Origin: Takifugu bimaculatus
Lineage: Eukaryota; Chordata; Actinopteri; Tetraodontiformes; Tetraodontidae
Length of the DNA stretch: 64,000 nucleotides
Assembly (NCBI GenBank): GCA_004026145.2
Contig: CP034993.1
Location: 9,102,770 to 9,166,769 of the forward strand
Reading direction: 5' to 3'
How positions within the stretch are numbered: position 1 is the first letter of the stretch; each line of letters begins with the position of its first letter. Below the pieces are notes generated by a model that worked only from the letters and a program-made list of their open reading frames with translations, was not told where the DNA came from and searched no databases. Shown here in pieces: positions 20,542-32,426 of this stretch. The translations under genes and the position numbers were made by a program.

Positions 20542-23500
20542 CTTTAAACAGTTTACTGAAGCTCGCAGGGGCCAGAACTGTTGAGGGGGATGGGGGGGGG
20601 GGATCTGGATCTTTGTCTAATTGCATTTTCCCGACTCCTTCATTGCAAATGTCAGCGTGTGGGTCGCCGGAATAGCAAACATTGTATTAAGGCCGCGCAC
20701 GTCATGACATTAAGTGGCAGATTAAGAGTTAGCCGTGCACCCTCGTAACTATTTCCAAGACAGACAGAAAACAAATCCAATAAAGCCTTCTGGGTGCCCT
20801 GATTAAATGGACCTAATGTATGCACGGACTAGCATGCTGCTTTTTGTTTGTTTCAAGTCGACTGTTCTCTAAATGCTAATTAAGCGGCTGAAAGATTACT
20901 GAGATGCTAATAAGTGATAAACGACGATGAGATGGGGAAAAAAGAATATTTATCATTTTCGCATGAATTCAAGGCCTCATCACGAACTCTTTCGGGAGGT
21001 TTATGAGCAGTTCATTATTCTAAGAGTTTCCCATTAGCCATCCCATAATTGGATGCTCCTGTACCAAAGGCAGGCGGCCACACTTATGTTTGCTGAAACA
21101 AAGCAGCATCGAAAAGTGAGTGCGCAGACAATGGCACCATTATTCCCAGAGTGAACGGTATTAGCCGGGCCTGGAGAGGAATTTGTGCTTCTGAGAGAAG
21201 TCTGGGCCCGACCTATTGTTGGATGGGTTCCTCACTGTGTTCTCATGAAGAAAAGGAGAAAAAACAACCTTCAATTTCATCTCCTCATTAGCAGCATTGC
21301 GCAATTTCCCCCTTTAAGTTACTGAGCTTCCAGTTGTTCCAGCTGTAAAACTGTTAACGACAGCGAAGGAGAGAATGTTGGTTAGCTTAACGGCAAGTTA
21401 GCAGCCGCTAATGAATCGTGAGGCGTTCGCTTGGTAGCATCTATCCAACCCTCGTCTGGGGTCATTTCAAATAATCCCTTTAATAACCACAAAAAGTAGC
21501 GTTCAGAAGGTGGCGAGTCGAGGAGGGAGCATCGGCGCGATGCTTCCCTGCACCGACACAGAAGGTGGAGCCTCTCTGAGGGAGGTGGAGCCTCTCCGAG
21601 GGAGGTGGGCTCATGTCCTGTCTCCAGGAGACCCTGCTGCTCCTGCACCACTGTGCCCCCCCTGCTGGTTACGGTGAGTTCAGTGTCATCAGGATAGGCC
21701 AGAGCAGGACCACAGAAGCCAGCAGGGGTCAAAGTTCGCAGCAAGTCATCACTAAATTAAAATGCATTAATTGTTTCAAAAAGATGAATGGAAGCCTCTT
21801 TGACCTCATTCTTTTGATGAGCTTGAACTGAACTTAACTTCTACGACTTAAAAACTTAACTTATTTTTGAAGGTAAATGAAATGAAATGTTTAAAAGGGC
21901 TTATGTTAAACTGGTTCAGAGAAGAAACGCCGTTGCTGAGAGTGAATTCTTTAAATGAAAGCGCCGCTGCGTTGAAGCAACTGAGGCGAAAGAGACGGAG
22001 ATAAGGGCCGTTCTCTGACGCCACCGCGGGTGAAGGGAAGCTAACGAGTCACCACAAACAGAGGAGAACAAATGAAACTCTGGTTTAATTAAGCGGAGGA
22101 GCCACGCGGCTGGAGCCTCGCAGGTCCAGACGTGTGACCATCACCTGACACTGTGTTCAAGGTCACTGCAAGGTCACTGTATTCCTTATTTAAAAATAAC
22201 CAAACGTGAGGGGTTTTACTGGTCAATGACATTTTTTTATTTATTTTATTAATGGAAACTATTATGACCAGAACCGGTTTCATGTGTTCTGGTTAGTGGA
22301 CCTCTGGAACTGTTTAAAGTAACGTTTGGTAAAGCAAAACAAGCTATTTTTAATGGCCTGCTTCACTTTTGTAAAGGGGTGAAGCCACCAGATTAGTCAC
22401 ATGACCCGCACCTGATGACCTCACCAGGATGTGAAGAATATGTCCCAGAGAGTTGAGTTAAGCTCACCCATTAGGGTGGGTTTAGGGCAGTTAACGGTTT
22501 CTTATGGCTTCTGTTGCTTGGAAAACAGCAGCGAAGTGTGTGTTGTTGTGGTATCTGAGTCGTGCCCGCCATCACAGACCCCTCTGGACACCCCCACCGT
22601 CGGCGTGGCGCTGAACAGCTAGCGCGCGCACTCTGACCTTTTCACGCCGCGTTTACTATCGACTGCTTCAAAAGCTCGATGCACGTCCAACAGATTAACA
22701 TTTCATTAACGGGACAAGTACGTTTAGCAGCACGTTAATGATCGGACGTGTGAGGTTAGGACCCTGGTTTCCCGCCTGACCCGTCACCATGGCGACGACA
22801 GGAAGTGCAGACTGCACGAAGCTCAATCATCAAATCACTGGCTCGGGTTTTAAGGTGTCGACTTTTGCCTATTTAGAGCCCAAAACCAGGTGAATAAACC
22901 CGAAGGAGCCACAGATCACGATGCACTGACCATGTGACTGACGATGGCGATAGCATTCAAGCTAGAGCTAATCCAAGACTCGTGAAGATTAAGGAGTGAA
23001 ACGTTCGTGTGACCTGGCAGGAACATGGTCCTTTGCTCCAGTACCAATCTGGGTCCTCAGTCGTCCCGTGTGTGGGTTCCATCCTGGCGGTCCCAGCGAC
23101 CACGGCGGGTTAATTCGCCGTCATCACGCACGACCACAGCTCTGACTCAGGATCTGAATCCCCCAGACGCCGCGCGTAGGCCGCCCGCCATTCACCGCCG
23201 CAGCGAGTTTAACGGCGAGCAGATTTTTCAGCGGACAGCGGCGCACGTAAGCGTCTGCTTTTCCCTCTGTAGGTGGGAGGAAGCGCCAACGCGTCATCCA
23301 TCTTTATTTATCCGCGCGCACGCCATACGGAAGTGCTGTGAATTCACAAGGCAAATATACCGCGCGCGTAAATTCCATTACATTTACATCCATCTTAGGA
23401 ACGGCTGAAAAGTGCCTCAGACGTCAGAGGCAGCGTGATGGATGCGTGTTCTTCCCTGATAGTGATTGAAAACCTTTGCGGTGTTATCACGAAGGACAAC

Positions 23501-24353
23501 ACGCTGATGACGGACGATAACGCCGCCGCGCCGCGCCGATGCTAGCCCCGGTGAGTCAGCGGCTCCTGGCAGAGACCATCATCTGCAGCTCGGAGACATC
23601 CTGTCCCAGCCAACGTCGCCGGAGTTTGACTGGAGAATGTCAAGAGCGGCCTTGTCCAATTAAAGAACACTCCTGCGCCTCTGTTAATGCTCATTCCAGG
23701 CGCTGGCTGTCTGAAAAGGCCGACAAATTACATTTTGAGGTCTCTGATTTCTTCCTCTTTTTTTCTCTTCAGCCGCTCTTTCTCTCATTCTGCGACACTC
23801 CTCTTCCCATCTGTCCCCCTCTCCTCGTGTCTCATTATTTCAAATGAAATGCGGAATGTGCATCGCATATGAATGAATTACAGGGCTTATTTAAGGGAGG
23901 GGGGGGCTGATTAGCGAGATCATTAGCGGAGGTGATCGGAGTCGGTCTGGGAGCAGCTTTTAAAGGTGACCACGCGGGAAAAGGAAGCAGTGTCATCAGC
24001 TCAGATGCTCAATAATTCACCACTTTCTTTTCAAAGTCCAATTTCCTTTTTTTTGTCCTGGCTTCCTGCCTATCCTCCATCTGGTGGCTCCTCCACCTAA
24101 TGAATACTATACATCTTATACGGTGTGAAAGTCACATTGTTCCACAGTCTTCTGGATATTGCTCCAACAGATGTCTTTTTCTGTTTGATTTCAGGTGCGT
24201 GCGAGTCACTCGTGAATACTGATGCCGCGCCGCTTGTTCCGTGAACGCAGAAGGTTGTTTTGGGTCGGGGAATATGAATAATGCTCGGAGCAGACGCTGA
24301 CCTGCCGGTCACCGTGACGTATCGAGGGATATGTGCTGGATGTTTAGGCCTGA
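20542..24353. other. Non-coding stretch, no gene recognised
   Basis: Unique sequence starts here. 20700-21080 is AT-rich with clustered TAAT and ATTA cores (for example CTAATTAAGC at about 20875 and CATAATTGG at about 21045) and looks like a candidate conserved noncoding element. At 21560-21606 a GGTGGAGCCTCTC-type motif is directly repeated. 22600-23570 is rich in CpG (for example at 23160-23240 and 23520-23550) and could be a CpG island, but I see no convincing exon. ORFs here have no recognisable domain. Confidence 0.5.
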
Positions 24354-24996
24354 TGAGAGAGAGAGACAGCCATCGGTGGTGAGAGAGAGAGACAGCCATA
24401 GATGGTGAGAGAGAGAGAGACATCGGTGGTGAGAGAGAGAGACAGCCATAGATGGTGAGAGAGAGAGACAGCCATAGATGGTGAGAGAGAGACAGCCATA
24501 GATGGTGAGAGAGAGAGAGACAGTCATAAATGGTGAGAGAGAGAGACATCGGAGGTGAGAGAGAGACAGTCATAGATGATGAGAGAGAGAGACAGCCATA
24601 GATAATGAGAGAGAGAGACAGCCATAGATGGTGAGAGAGAGAGACAGCCATAGATGGTAGAGAGAGAGAGAGAGTCATAGATGGTGAGAGAGAGACAGCC
24701 ATAGATGGTGAGAGAGAGAGAGACAGTCATAAATGGTGAGAGAGAGAGACATCGGAGGTGAGAGAGAGACAGTCATAGATGATGAGAGAGAGAGACAGCC
24801 ATAGATAATGAGAGAGAGAGACAGCCATAGATGGTGAGAGAGAGAGACAGCCATAGATGGTGAGAGAGAGAGACAGACATAGATGGTGAGAGAGAGAGAC
24901 AGCCATAGATGGCGAGAGAGAGAGAGAGTCATAGATGGTGAGAGACATAGGAGGTGAGAGAGAGAGACGGCCATCAGTGGTGAGAGACAGACGGCC
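24354..24996. repeat. Minisatellite of about 22-26 bp (GAGAGAGACAGCCATAGATG)
   Basis: About 640 bp of tandem copies of a GA-rich unit carrying CAGCCATAGATGGT with variants (ACATCGG, CAGTCATAAATGG, AGATAATG). A larger block is itself repeated: the run starting CAGTCATAAATGG at 24521 reappears at 24724, a shift of 203 bp. The long minus-strand frames here with repeating LSLSHHLW text are products of the repeat, not genes. Confidence 0.93.
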
Positions 24997-27900
24997 AGGT
25001 ATGATCTCGTAGGTGTGACCAGTCCAAATCTGTGTTTGGACGGTGCATTTGTGGCTAGTTTCCAAAGGTTTGTGCGTGTTGATACTTAGAGCACAAAGGT
25101 TGTGACAATGAAGGAGTTGAGGCATCACCAGCTCGTCAGGATGGAGAGGATGGAGGTACTTCTGATGAAGCCGGGCCAGACTCAGCACATCAGATCTGCC
25201 TTCATATGGCACCAACGAGACAAAAGAAAGAGGCTCTGAAATAAACCAGGTCAGGTCTGTCAGCTGCAGCCTAGAAACGGCCGAAGGCTCCAATCTTTAG
25301 TATGAAAACGGCGTCTCCTCCACCGATAGAATAATATTTAGAGACGCTTAAAGCAGCCGAGCTCTGGAATCACGCTCACACTGTTCTGCTTCAGCGGCGT
25401 CCTCCTGCCGCTCAGCATTTCAAATGCTCGGCCGGAGTTTTTATCTGATTGCTGTTTGACTCCCACTGTTGTCCAATAACCTTCTGCTCATCATTTCAAA
25501 GCCCCCCCCCACCCCCCCTAAAATAGTAATAATAAGAGGCTCCACTGGGTTTGCAGGGTCCCCCAAAGCCATTTCAATGTGGTTCCTCCTTGTTTTTACC
25601 ACAATTGTGGCTACAGCATCCCCATCGTAGCGCTGCTAGCAGCTCAAGCTAATTATCCAATTGCCACTTCCTTTTATATGTAAATAAATGAATTTCAAGT
25701 GTGTATTCTAATACGTCCTCACTGGGATGACATTTGAAAAACAGAGATTTGGAAGGACTCACCCTTGTGTTTTTACAGCTATTTATCCTCCAAAGTGGGA
25801 ATAAACATACTGATCCATTTGGATTTCATTGCAGAGCTTTATTACTTCAGACAAAACAGATACGTAATTGCGTTACAGTACGGAAAACCCCGTATATTTA
25901 CCCGTGCGCAGGTGATCTTCCAAAGCTGCGAGGAGCTCATTAGTATGCAGAGCTGAGATCTGACCCGGCAGGTGATCAAAAGATCAGAAGACTTTTTAAA
26001 GACGTCGGAATGAAACAGAAAGTGTAGAATTAAGCCTTTAATCGCTCATTTGCTAGTGTGCGCTCCGACATCAGTGGGAGGCAGAAGTGGGCCTCCCTTC
26101 ATATCACGCAGACCCAGAGCGCTCGCATGGCTGCGTTCTGCCGGGGTCAAGTACAGCAGAACGGGAGGACGCTGCCTCGCTGCTCATCGTTAAATAACAG
26201 ATCATTAGGAGCCGCTCGCGCTGCTCGGAGGAGGATTAATCTCACCCAACCCAGATTCCAGAGGTGCGGGTGACGCTGTCGCCCCGTAAAGGTTCCAGGT
26301 ACCGTTCTTCTGTACTGAGTTTGCAGGATGAGGCTTTCCCGGAGTCACTTCTCCTAAATATCAAGCGTAAGCGGTTCCTGCAGAGGGAATCCTCGGGAGA
26401 GAGCGGGGGTTAATGGCCTGTGACATTTGTTGGTTAAATCTGAATCCCAGCGCTTCTGTGGATTCCCCATTATCACACACAGAGGAGGAACCTGTCAGGA
26501 ACAAAAGGGTTCCTTCCCGCTTTAGACAGGAACTAATGAGAAGATGGATGAGAAGATGCAGGATTGGAGTCTGTTTGAATTCTTTCAGCGGTACAAGCAG
26601 GCGGGATGGAAGTCCCCCCCCCCCCCCAGTCTCTTCATCGAGGTTTTCAAACCCCTTTACAGTCGCCGAACTACGACTTTCTATATTGTGCTCTTCCGAC
26701 AGCTTCAGCCGGAACCGCGTGAGCGGAACGTGAGCAGGTCTGCACATGGTCAGGAAACCAGCCGCTGTCAGCAATTATTCCTGACGGTTCCCCGGCCGGC
26801 GGGCGTGGGAAGAAGATGGCATCGCTTTACAAAACGGTCACGTCGGGGATTCTTTCGTCCCGTCATTAAACCCAGATACGTTTGAAAAATGAAAGTCATC
26901 GTTAATTAACATTCCTGTTGAGTTATTACGGCTTCAGTGCATCAGGTATGCGTGAGAAACACCCCCTGGCTGCAAGCTAGCATGCTAATTAATTATCCGT
27001 TTTACATACGCTCAGCCCGTCGATGCAAAGCTAAATGTCAAGCAGAGGGATGAACCGTTTGAACCGCCGGGAACCTCCACCTTCCGTTTGTTCTGAAGGT
27101 GGAGGTTCCCGGCTCATGCTCGGACACCAGCGTCCTCACATTTTGGTCACAAGGAGTTTTTAACCGCTATTAAATGTGTTGATTGACAGGAGCTGCGGAA
27201 GAGGAATAATCTGGTGCAGAGCTAAGACTGTGGCGCGGCGCTCGTATCGGCTGGAGAGGCGGCGTCTTGAAAGAGCAGCAGCTGAAGGCCCGCAATGTAA
27301 AGTTATGGATTACTTTTTTCAAATCAGCTTTAAAAAGTGAAAGGTCTAATTCTGGCAGTGCTTCAAGGTGTAGGAAGCAAGCGAAGCTTAAAACTCGTGA
27401 GTCACGCGCCGCAGATTCTTGGGGGGACTGTCGCTGGGCGCCGAGCAGCAAAAAAAGGAGGAGAAAAACTTTTTTCTTGGCGGTTCTGTTTCAAAGAAGG
27501 AAAAAGCAAACTTCCGCTTCTATTTTAGCTGCTTGTTGAATTCTTTCAGCTGACAATTTAAATTCTGAGCCCCTTGTTTTTTCCCCCCTTTTCGCGATAG
27601 TTTCTGGGCTTTGATTTGAGAACAGCAGAGAGGAAACGAACTGAAACTTGATGTGAGAGCAGAATTAGCAGCAGCACATTTGCAGGTTCATTAAACCAAC
27701 GAGAAAAACTCTAAACTGTTATGAAAACGGGATCTGTATCCTGGACCTGGAGGTGGTGTGCATCTGCTCTAGACTAGTCTAGAGGAATTCAGCACTGGCG
27801 CTCGCTCTTAAATGTTGCACCGTTCGGAGCTCCAATTAGCACAGCTAGCACAGCTAGCACAGCTAGTGTCAGCTGACAAGGCATTAGCGTGACTGGAGCC

Positions 27901-28214
27901 CGGACAGGAACCCCCTGTCGGATGAGACAAAGCTTTACATTTGATGCCAAGGAAAGGAAACTGTCTGCCACGAGCAGTTTTTGAAGGATGTTTTTCGCCT
28001 TTGTGCACGTGCTTTGAGGAGCAGCGCTTGTTTTGGCTAATTCCATGCACCGTTCTGAGGCCGCATACAAGAGGGTCACGTGACGCCTAAATTAAATTAC
28101 TGCATTAGTCACGGCTGAAACTGGACTGGAGCTCAATATAAACACATTAGCAGGGCTGAAATCGAGCATGTAAAAAAGTAAACAGAGTAAACCCATCTGG
28201 GTTGCTTATCACCT
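24997..28214. other. Non-coding stretch, no gene recognised
   Basis: No exon is supported. It contains short poly-C runs (25502-25519 and 26617-26628) and a very strong 19-bp hairpin at 27066-27113. A short run of AGCACAGCTAGC-type repeats lies at about 27838-27866. The rest is unique sequence of mixed composition. Confidence 0.5.
27066..27113. repeat. Perfect 19-bp GC-rich hairpin
   Basis: Left arm 27066-27084 (GCCGGGAACCTCCACCTTC) and right arm 27095-27113 are exact reverse complements around a 10-base loop. No flanking duplication or known element ends are seen. It would fold into a very stable stem in DNA or RNA. Confidence 0.9.
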
Positions 28215-28330
28215 CAGCCCCTAGTCCCTATATAGTGCACTAACTAGGGTGCACGCCATTTTGTAGGGCAGACCCTTTAGTGCATTCAGTGTATCCCATA
28301 ATGCATTGTGAAACATAGGGTACGACTAAT
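28215..28330. repeat. Fragment resembling a dispersed teleost repeat (TATATAGTGCACTA motif)
   Basis: CCTATATAGTGCACTAACT followed by a second AGTGCATT and CCCATAATGCATTGTG resembles a repeat seen in many teleosts that carries TATAGTGCACTA motifs near its ends. The match is from recall of the motif only. The element here is degenerate and its ends are not defined. Confidence 0.4.
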
Positions 28331-28651
28331 GCTCATCCCATGCTATCCCATCATCCTTTGTGAAACATTTTCCCTTTTTTTTGTGGTTTGTGATGTCCTA
28401 GGTTTACTGGACACGGCCCGGTAAGCCTCGCTCGAATTCCTTCGGCAGTTAGTCGAGGAAGTCTGATTTATTCGGCGCTGCACGCGACTGCCTCGCCGCC
28501 ATCAGGGAGGACACATAACACTGAGCAGATGAGCCGCAGATTAGCTGTAGCGGCCCTGACGCGGCCATCAGATCCCGCTAATGCTTCCTGTGGAAGTCAC
28601 TCTGTTTGCAGGCGTCCGCAGCCACAACGCCATCCCCCGACGTGGTCAGGG

Positions 28652-28934
28652 CTATGCCGGTGTGGGGCTACGCCGGTGTGGGGCTACGCCGGTGTGGGGC
28701 TACGGTGGTGTGGGGCTACGGTGGTGTGGGGCTACGCCGGTGTGGGGCTACGGTGGTGTGGGGCTACACTGGTGTGGGGCTATGCCGGTGTGGGGCTACG
28801 GTGGTGTGGGGCTACGCCGGTGTGGGGCTACGGTGGTGTGGGGCTACACTGGTGTGGGGCTATGCCGGTGTGGGGCTACGCCGGTGTGGGGCTACGGTGG
28901 TGTGGGGCTACGGCGGTGTGGGGTACGCCGGTGT
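28652..28934. repeat. 16-bp minisatellite (GGCTACGCCGGTGTGG)
   Basis: About 17-18 tandem copies of a 16-bp unit, with two main variants (CGCCGGTGTGG and CGGTGGTGTGG, plus CACTGGTGTGG and TGCCGGTGTGG). Because 16 is not a multiple of 3 and the unit has no stop, all three forward frames are open, giving WGYAGVGLRRCGAT-like text. I do not regard these frames as genes. Confidence 0.95.
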
Positions 28935-31900
28935 GCGCACGGTGAGGAGGCCAACATGCCCGGGCCTGGGCCCAGTAGCACATCGGGACCTAGTTTTCTC
29001 CATGTGAAAATCTGCAGTTACCACGGCCAGTAAATACACACTTTTTTTAAAATTCAAATATGTGTTTCCTGTCGCCGGGGGAGGCCCTTCCGTGGCCCCC
29101 GACCCGGACCCATGATGGCTGACAGGCAGCCCCAGTCGCCCCACAAGACACTGTTAAGTTTTGAGTTTAATGAGCCGCTGCTGTGTACTCATTCGGTAAT
29201 AAAGGCCATATGGCTGTCACGGCTGAACATGCCTCCTCACTGGAAAGTTCTCCTCCGCGACTCACAATTAGCATGTGACGTGCGGCACATTGTGGTGGGC
29301 GGGGCTGCTTTCCTGCGTTTGCATGATAATTAGTCATAGAAAGGCATTAAAAACATAAAGGCCACCATTCTGCCATTTTCCCGACCATGTGACTGATTTA
29401 AATAATCCCTATGTACTGCTTCGGTCCTCCTGTCCTACATCTAAAAGGTGTATTCAAATGTGCGCCACATTTAAATGGATTTATTCCTCCGATTAACATG
29501 TTGGGCAGTGCCCCGCAGACACCCATTTCAACCACGATTGGGTCACAAATAAGTGAAATAAATGCAGAGGGAGCCAGGTGTCGGCTCCACGGAGATGCTG
29601 TGTCGCCTGCTCCACCTCACTTGCACTCTGCTCTGTGTCTGCGGCCATAAAACACCCCCCCCATTAGCATCCCAGACACTTAGCTGAAGAGAAGCCTCTC
29701 TCTTTATATGCAGGCTCAGGCGTGTGATCATTTCCATTACAATCGTTTGGGCGAAAATATGCAGCAGACACAAACATGACATTAATTTTAATGTGGTGCC
29801 ACAGCTCTGTTCAATTACATTCCATGAAATATTCACAGAGAATGGCACCCTGATTTAGGTAAAGAGGCTATGTGGAGGCTGCAGCTCCGTGTGGACACTA
29901 ATGCTGTCGTCGTAGCTCACGCAGGCTCCGCCCCCCGACTCCATTTGTGCATGTGCACAATTCCTCATTACAGCATTACACATTTATGGATGCTACTAAA
30001 TAAAGTGAATCACAGATGGATGCTGTCAGATTAGCCCGCAGATGTAGCAAGCTGCCTTGGCAACAGGGCAGCCTGAGGCGCCACTGTACAAATAGATGAT
30101 CAGAAATCCACTGGATCCGTCTGATTTGATAGAAAAGGGAGAGCAGAGATTTAAATGCAAGCGATTTTTTTTCTGTGCGTTGAGACGTTGTGGTCACTGA
30201 GGATTCTATTTTCTCTTGTGAACTCTCCGTTCTGGCTGATCAACAGACAGGAAACAGTCGCCTTGGTGACAGCGTAACATCCTCCAGACTGGGAGTCCTG
30301 GTCACCAGTGATCAGCTAGCTGGTACATGAGCACTCATTCGTGCCAAAGGGCAGCGATGTTGATTTCTCGCCCATTTCCAGCTGCTGGCGTCTCTATGAG
30401 CCCAACAGCTCGGCGCTGATTGGGTCTCGGAAAACAGAATATTTTGTACTTTGGTGAATGGAGCGAGGTGGCGAACGCTGTCGGGACTCATGCAGCTTGT
30501 ACGGACCACCCCTGGCATTTACGTCCTCATGTCTTTTTGCACTGACCTGGAATCAGAACCCCGTAGAACCAAGGGTCCAGCTGAGGAGGTCATGATACCT
30601 GGTCCATCGCCGTGGCAACGCCCCACCTCCATTTACTTTAACAAACAACCAAAAATGCTTAAAATGCTTGAAATGTCCATGCGGATGTGAGGACAAGGCG
30701 ACCGCAGCTCGTCCGTCCTGCAGAGCCGAACCTCCGCAGCTTCAGACCTGCGTCCCTCCCCGAGTGCATCTCCTGAAAAAGGACATTTTACAGAGGAACA
30801 CGTGTTCCAGCACTCCTCTGACTGGTCGGGATAACTGCAGAGGTTATTAAAAAGGCAGCCAACATGTATTTTTTAGAGAGCCATTGATTTACTTGTTTGG
30901 ACAATTTCAAGTGTGCGTGTCTCCCCCCGCTTGGCCTGTCAACCATAACGAAAAAATAAGTTGACTTGAGCTGAACGAGATGAAAGGTTTGCTCACTAAT
31001 GAGAAACACCGTACAGTCTTTTATCCCCTTGAATACTAGCGACTGCTGCGGTTTAATTGGGAAGAATCTCAGGGGCCTGAGAACTAACAGGGTGCGGTCG
31101 GTGCTGTGAAAGGAAACTGCCTCCACTTCGTCTGTCCTCCGGCACCTTAATATTTGGACCTGATCATCCACGTTATCTCAGAGTCTGTGTGTGTCGCCCA
31201 AATGGGGCTGCAAACAAGAGAATACCCGATGTTAACGTGTTCTCTGGTGGAGTTATTCTTACGTAGACTGAGGCTAAAGCTAGGTAACACATGGAGGGCT
31301 TCCAGATGCCACCGAGCGTCATCACGGAGGGGACGGAGGAGGGGTTCACTCTCTGGAGCTCCTTTTTGATTTAAGGTATGAAGGATATGAAACGGTTTCA
31401 ATTACGTGCACGTAGAAATGATGAGGAGGGGATGAAGGTCAGGGATGTCTGGATGACAGAGTGCGCCTTCTTCATGTAGACGCACCACAAGAGACGGCAA
31501 CAAAACATCCATTACTGGACGAAACACGGTGGATAAAGGCTTCGGAGGTGTGCAGCTCCCCTAAAAGGACTCGTATCAGCCTCTGAATCATCTAATTACA
31601 TTTGTCACATCAACAAGCTTTAGTCAGGATGTTTAGCTTTCACCATTTTGAGGAGGCCATGTCTTTTACTGTGGCAGACCCACAGCTTGCTTATGTGTTT
31701 TACTATAGTTGTGAGCACTTGCACTGCATGATATCGTAGGGAAATCTATTATTCTTCACCAAGCGTTGCCCTCCTGGGACCTGCTTCACAATGTATGCAC
31801 GGCAGATAGAGTATATTAAATGTATCGATCAACATTTATAGTATTAAAAGTATATTTATAGCCCCCTCTGTCAGATCTGTATCGTCCCAGACTAAAGAAA

Positions 31901-32392
31901 CGACTGTTTCAGCATTAAAAACTATCACAATGTGACATTGTTGATGCTGAGGAGCTGGGCATCATATTCCACCTGTCACCTGCTAACGTACAGAATAAGG
32001 TGATTTATGCTTATAGGGGTGACTGACTCGGTCTAATGACACGGACTGTGAAGTCAGCTGAACCTACCGGGTCCCCCAAGATCAGCCCAGACAGGCCTTC
32101 TCTGTCAATATTAGCCAGCGTGCTAAAAACAGACGCCCTGGAAGCGCCAGTGCTTTTCTCTGGTCGGACGTGACTCGGGGGGGGGGGAGGGTTGCCACCG
32201 TGACGTGAGGCGGCGTTTTCCTTTCTCTCATTGTGCGGCTGTAGAAACACGGATGATGTTTCTGCCTTCGTGGTCTTGAATCGGCAGGAAATAGACGAGG
32301 ACGAGGAACTCCAGGCGTGTCTCGCATGGCAAACGAGGCAAAATGATTTTGCATGGAATTTGTCCGAATATTTTTGGCGTGGTGATAAACAG
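28935..32392. other. Non-coding stretch, no gene recognised
   Basis: 29130-29520 looks like a conserved noncoding candidate, with TTTGCATGATAATTAGTCAT at 29318-29337 joining a POU-type half site to an ATTA core. 31600-32000 is AT-rich unique sequence. A GGGGGGGGGG run lies near 32178. No exon with a recognisable domain or good splice sites is seen. Confidence 0.5.
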
Positions 32393-32426
32393 CCCCCCCC
32401 CACACACACACACACACACACACACA
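32393..32426. repeat. C-run and (CA)n microsatellite
   Basis: A short C homopolymer passing directly into about 14 CA repeats. Confidence 0.95.

Noticed and set aside
22600..23570. CpG-rich stretch as a possible promoter and first exon
   Set aside because: CpG density is raised but no start codon with a supported frame, TATA box or splice donor could be tied to it.
24097..25293. Several long minus-strand frames with LSLSHHLWLSLS text
   Set aside because: They are translations of the GA-rich minisatellite and have no domain or non-repeat coding signal.
28529..29033. Three overlapping forward frames of 130-150 residues rich in Trp, Gly and Cys
   Set aside because: All come from a 16-bp repeat without stop codons. 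The same peptide appears in every frame.
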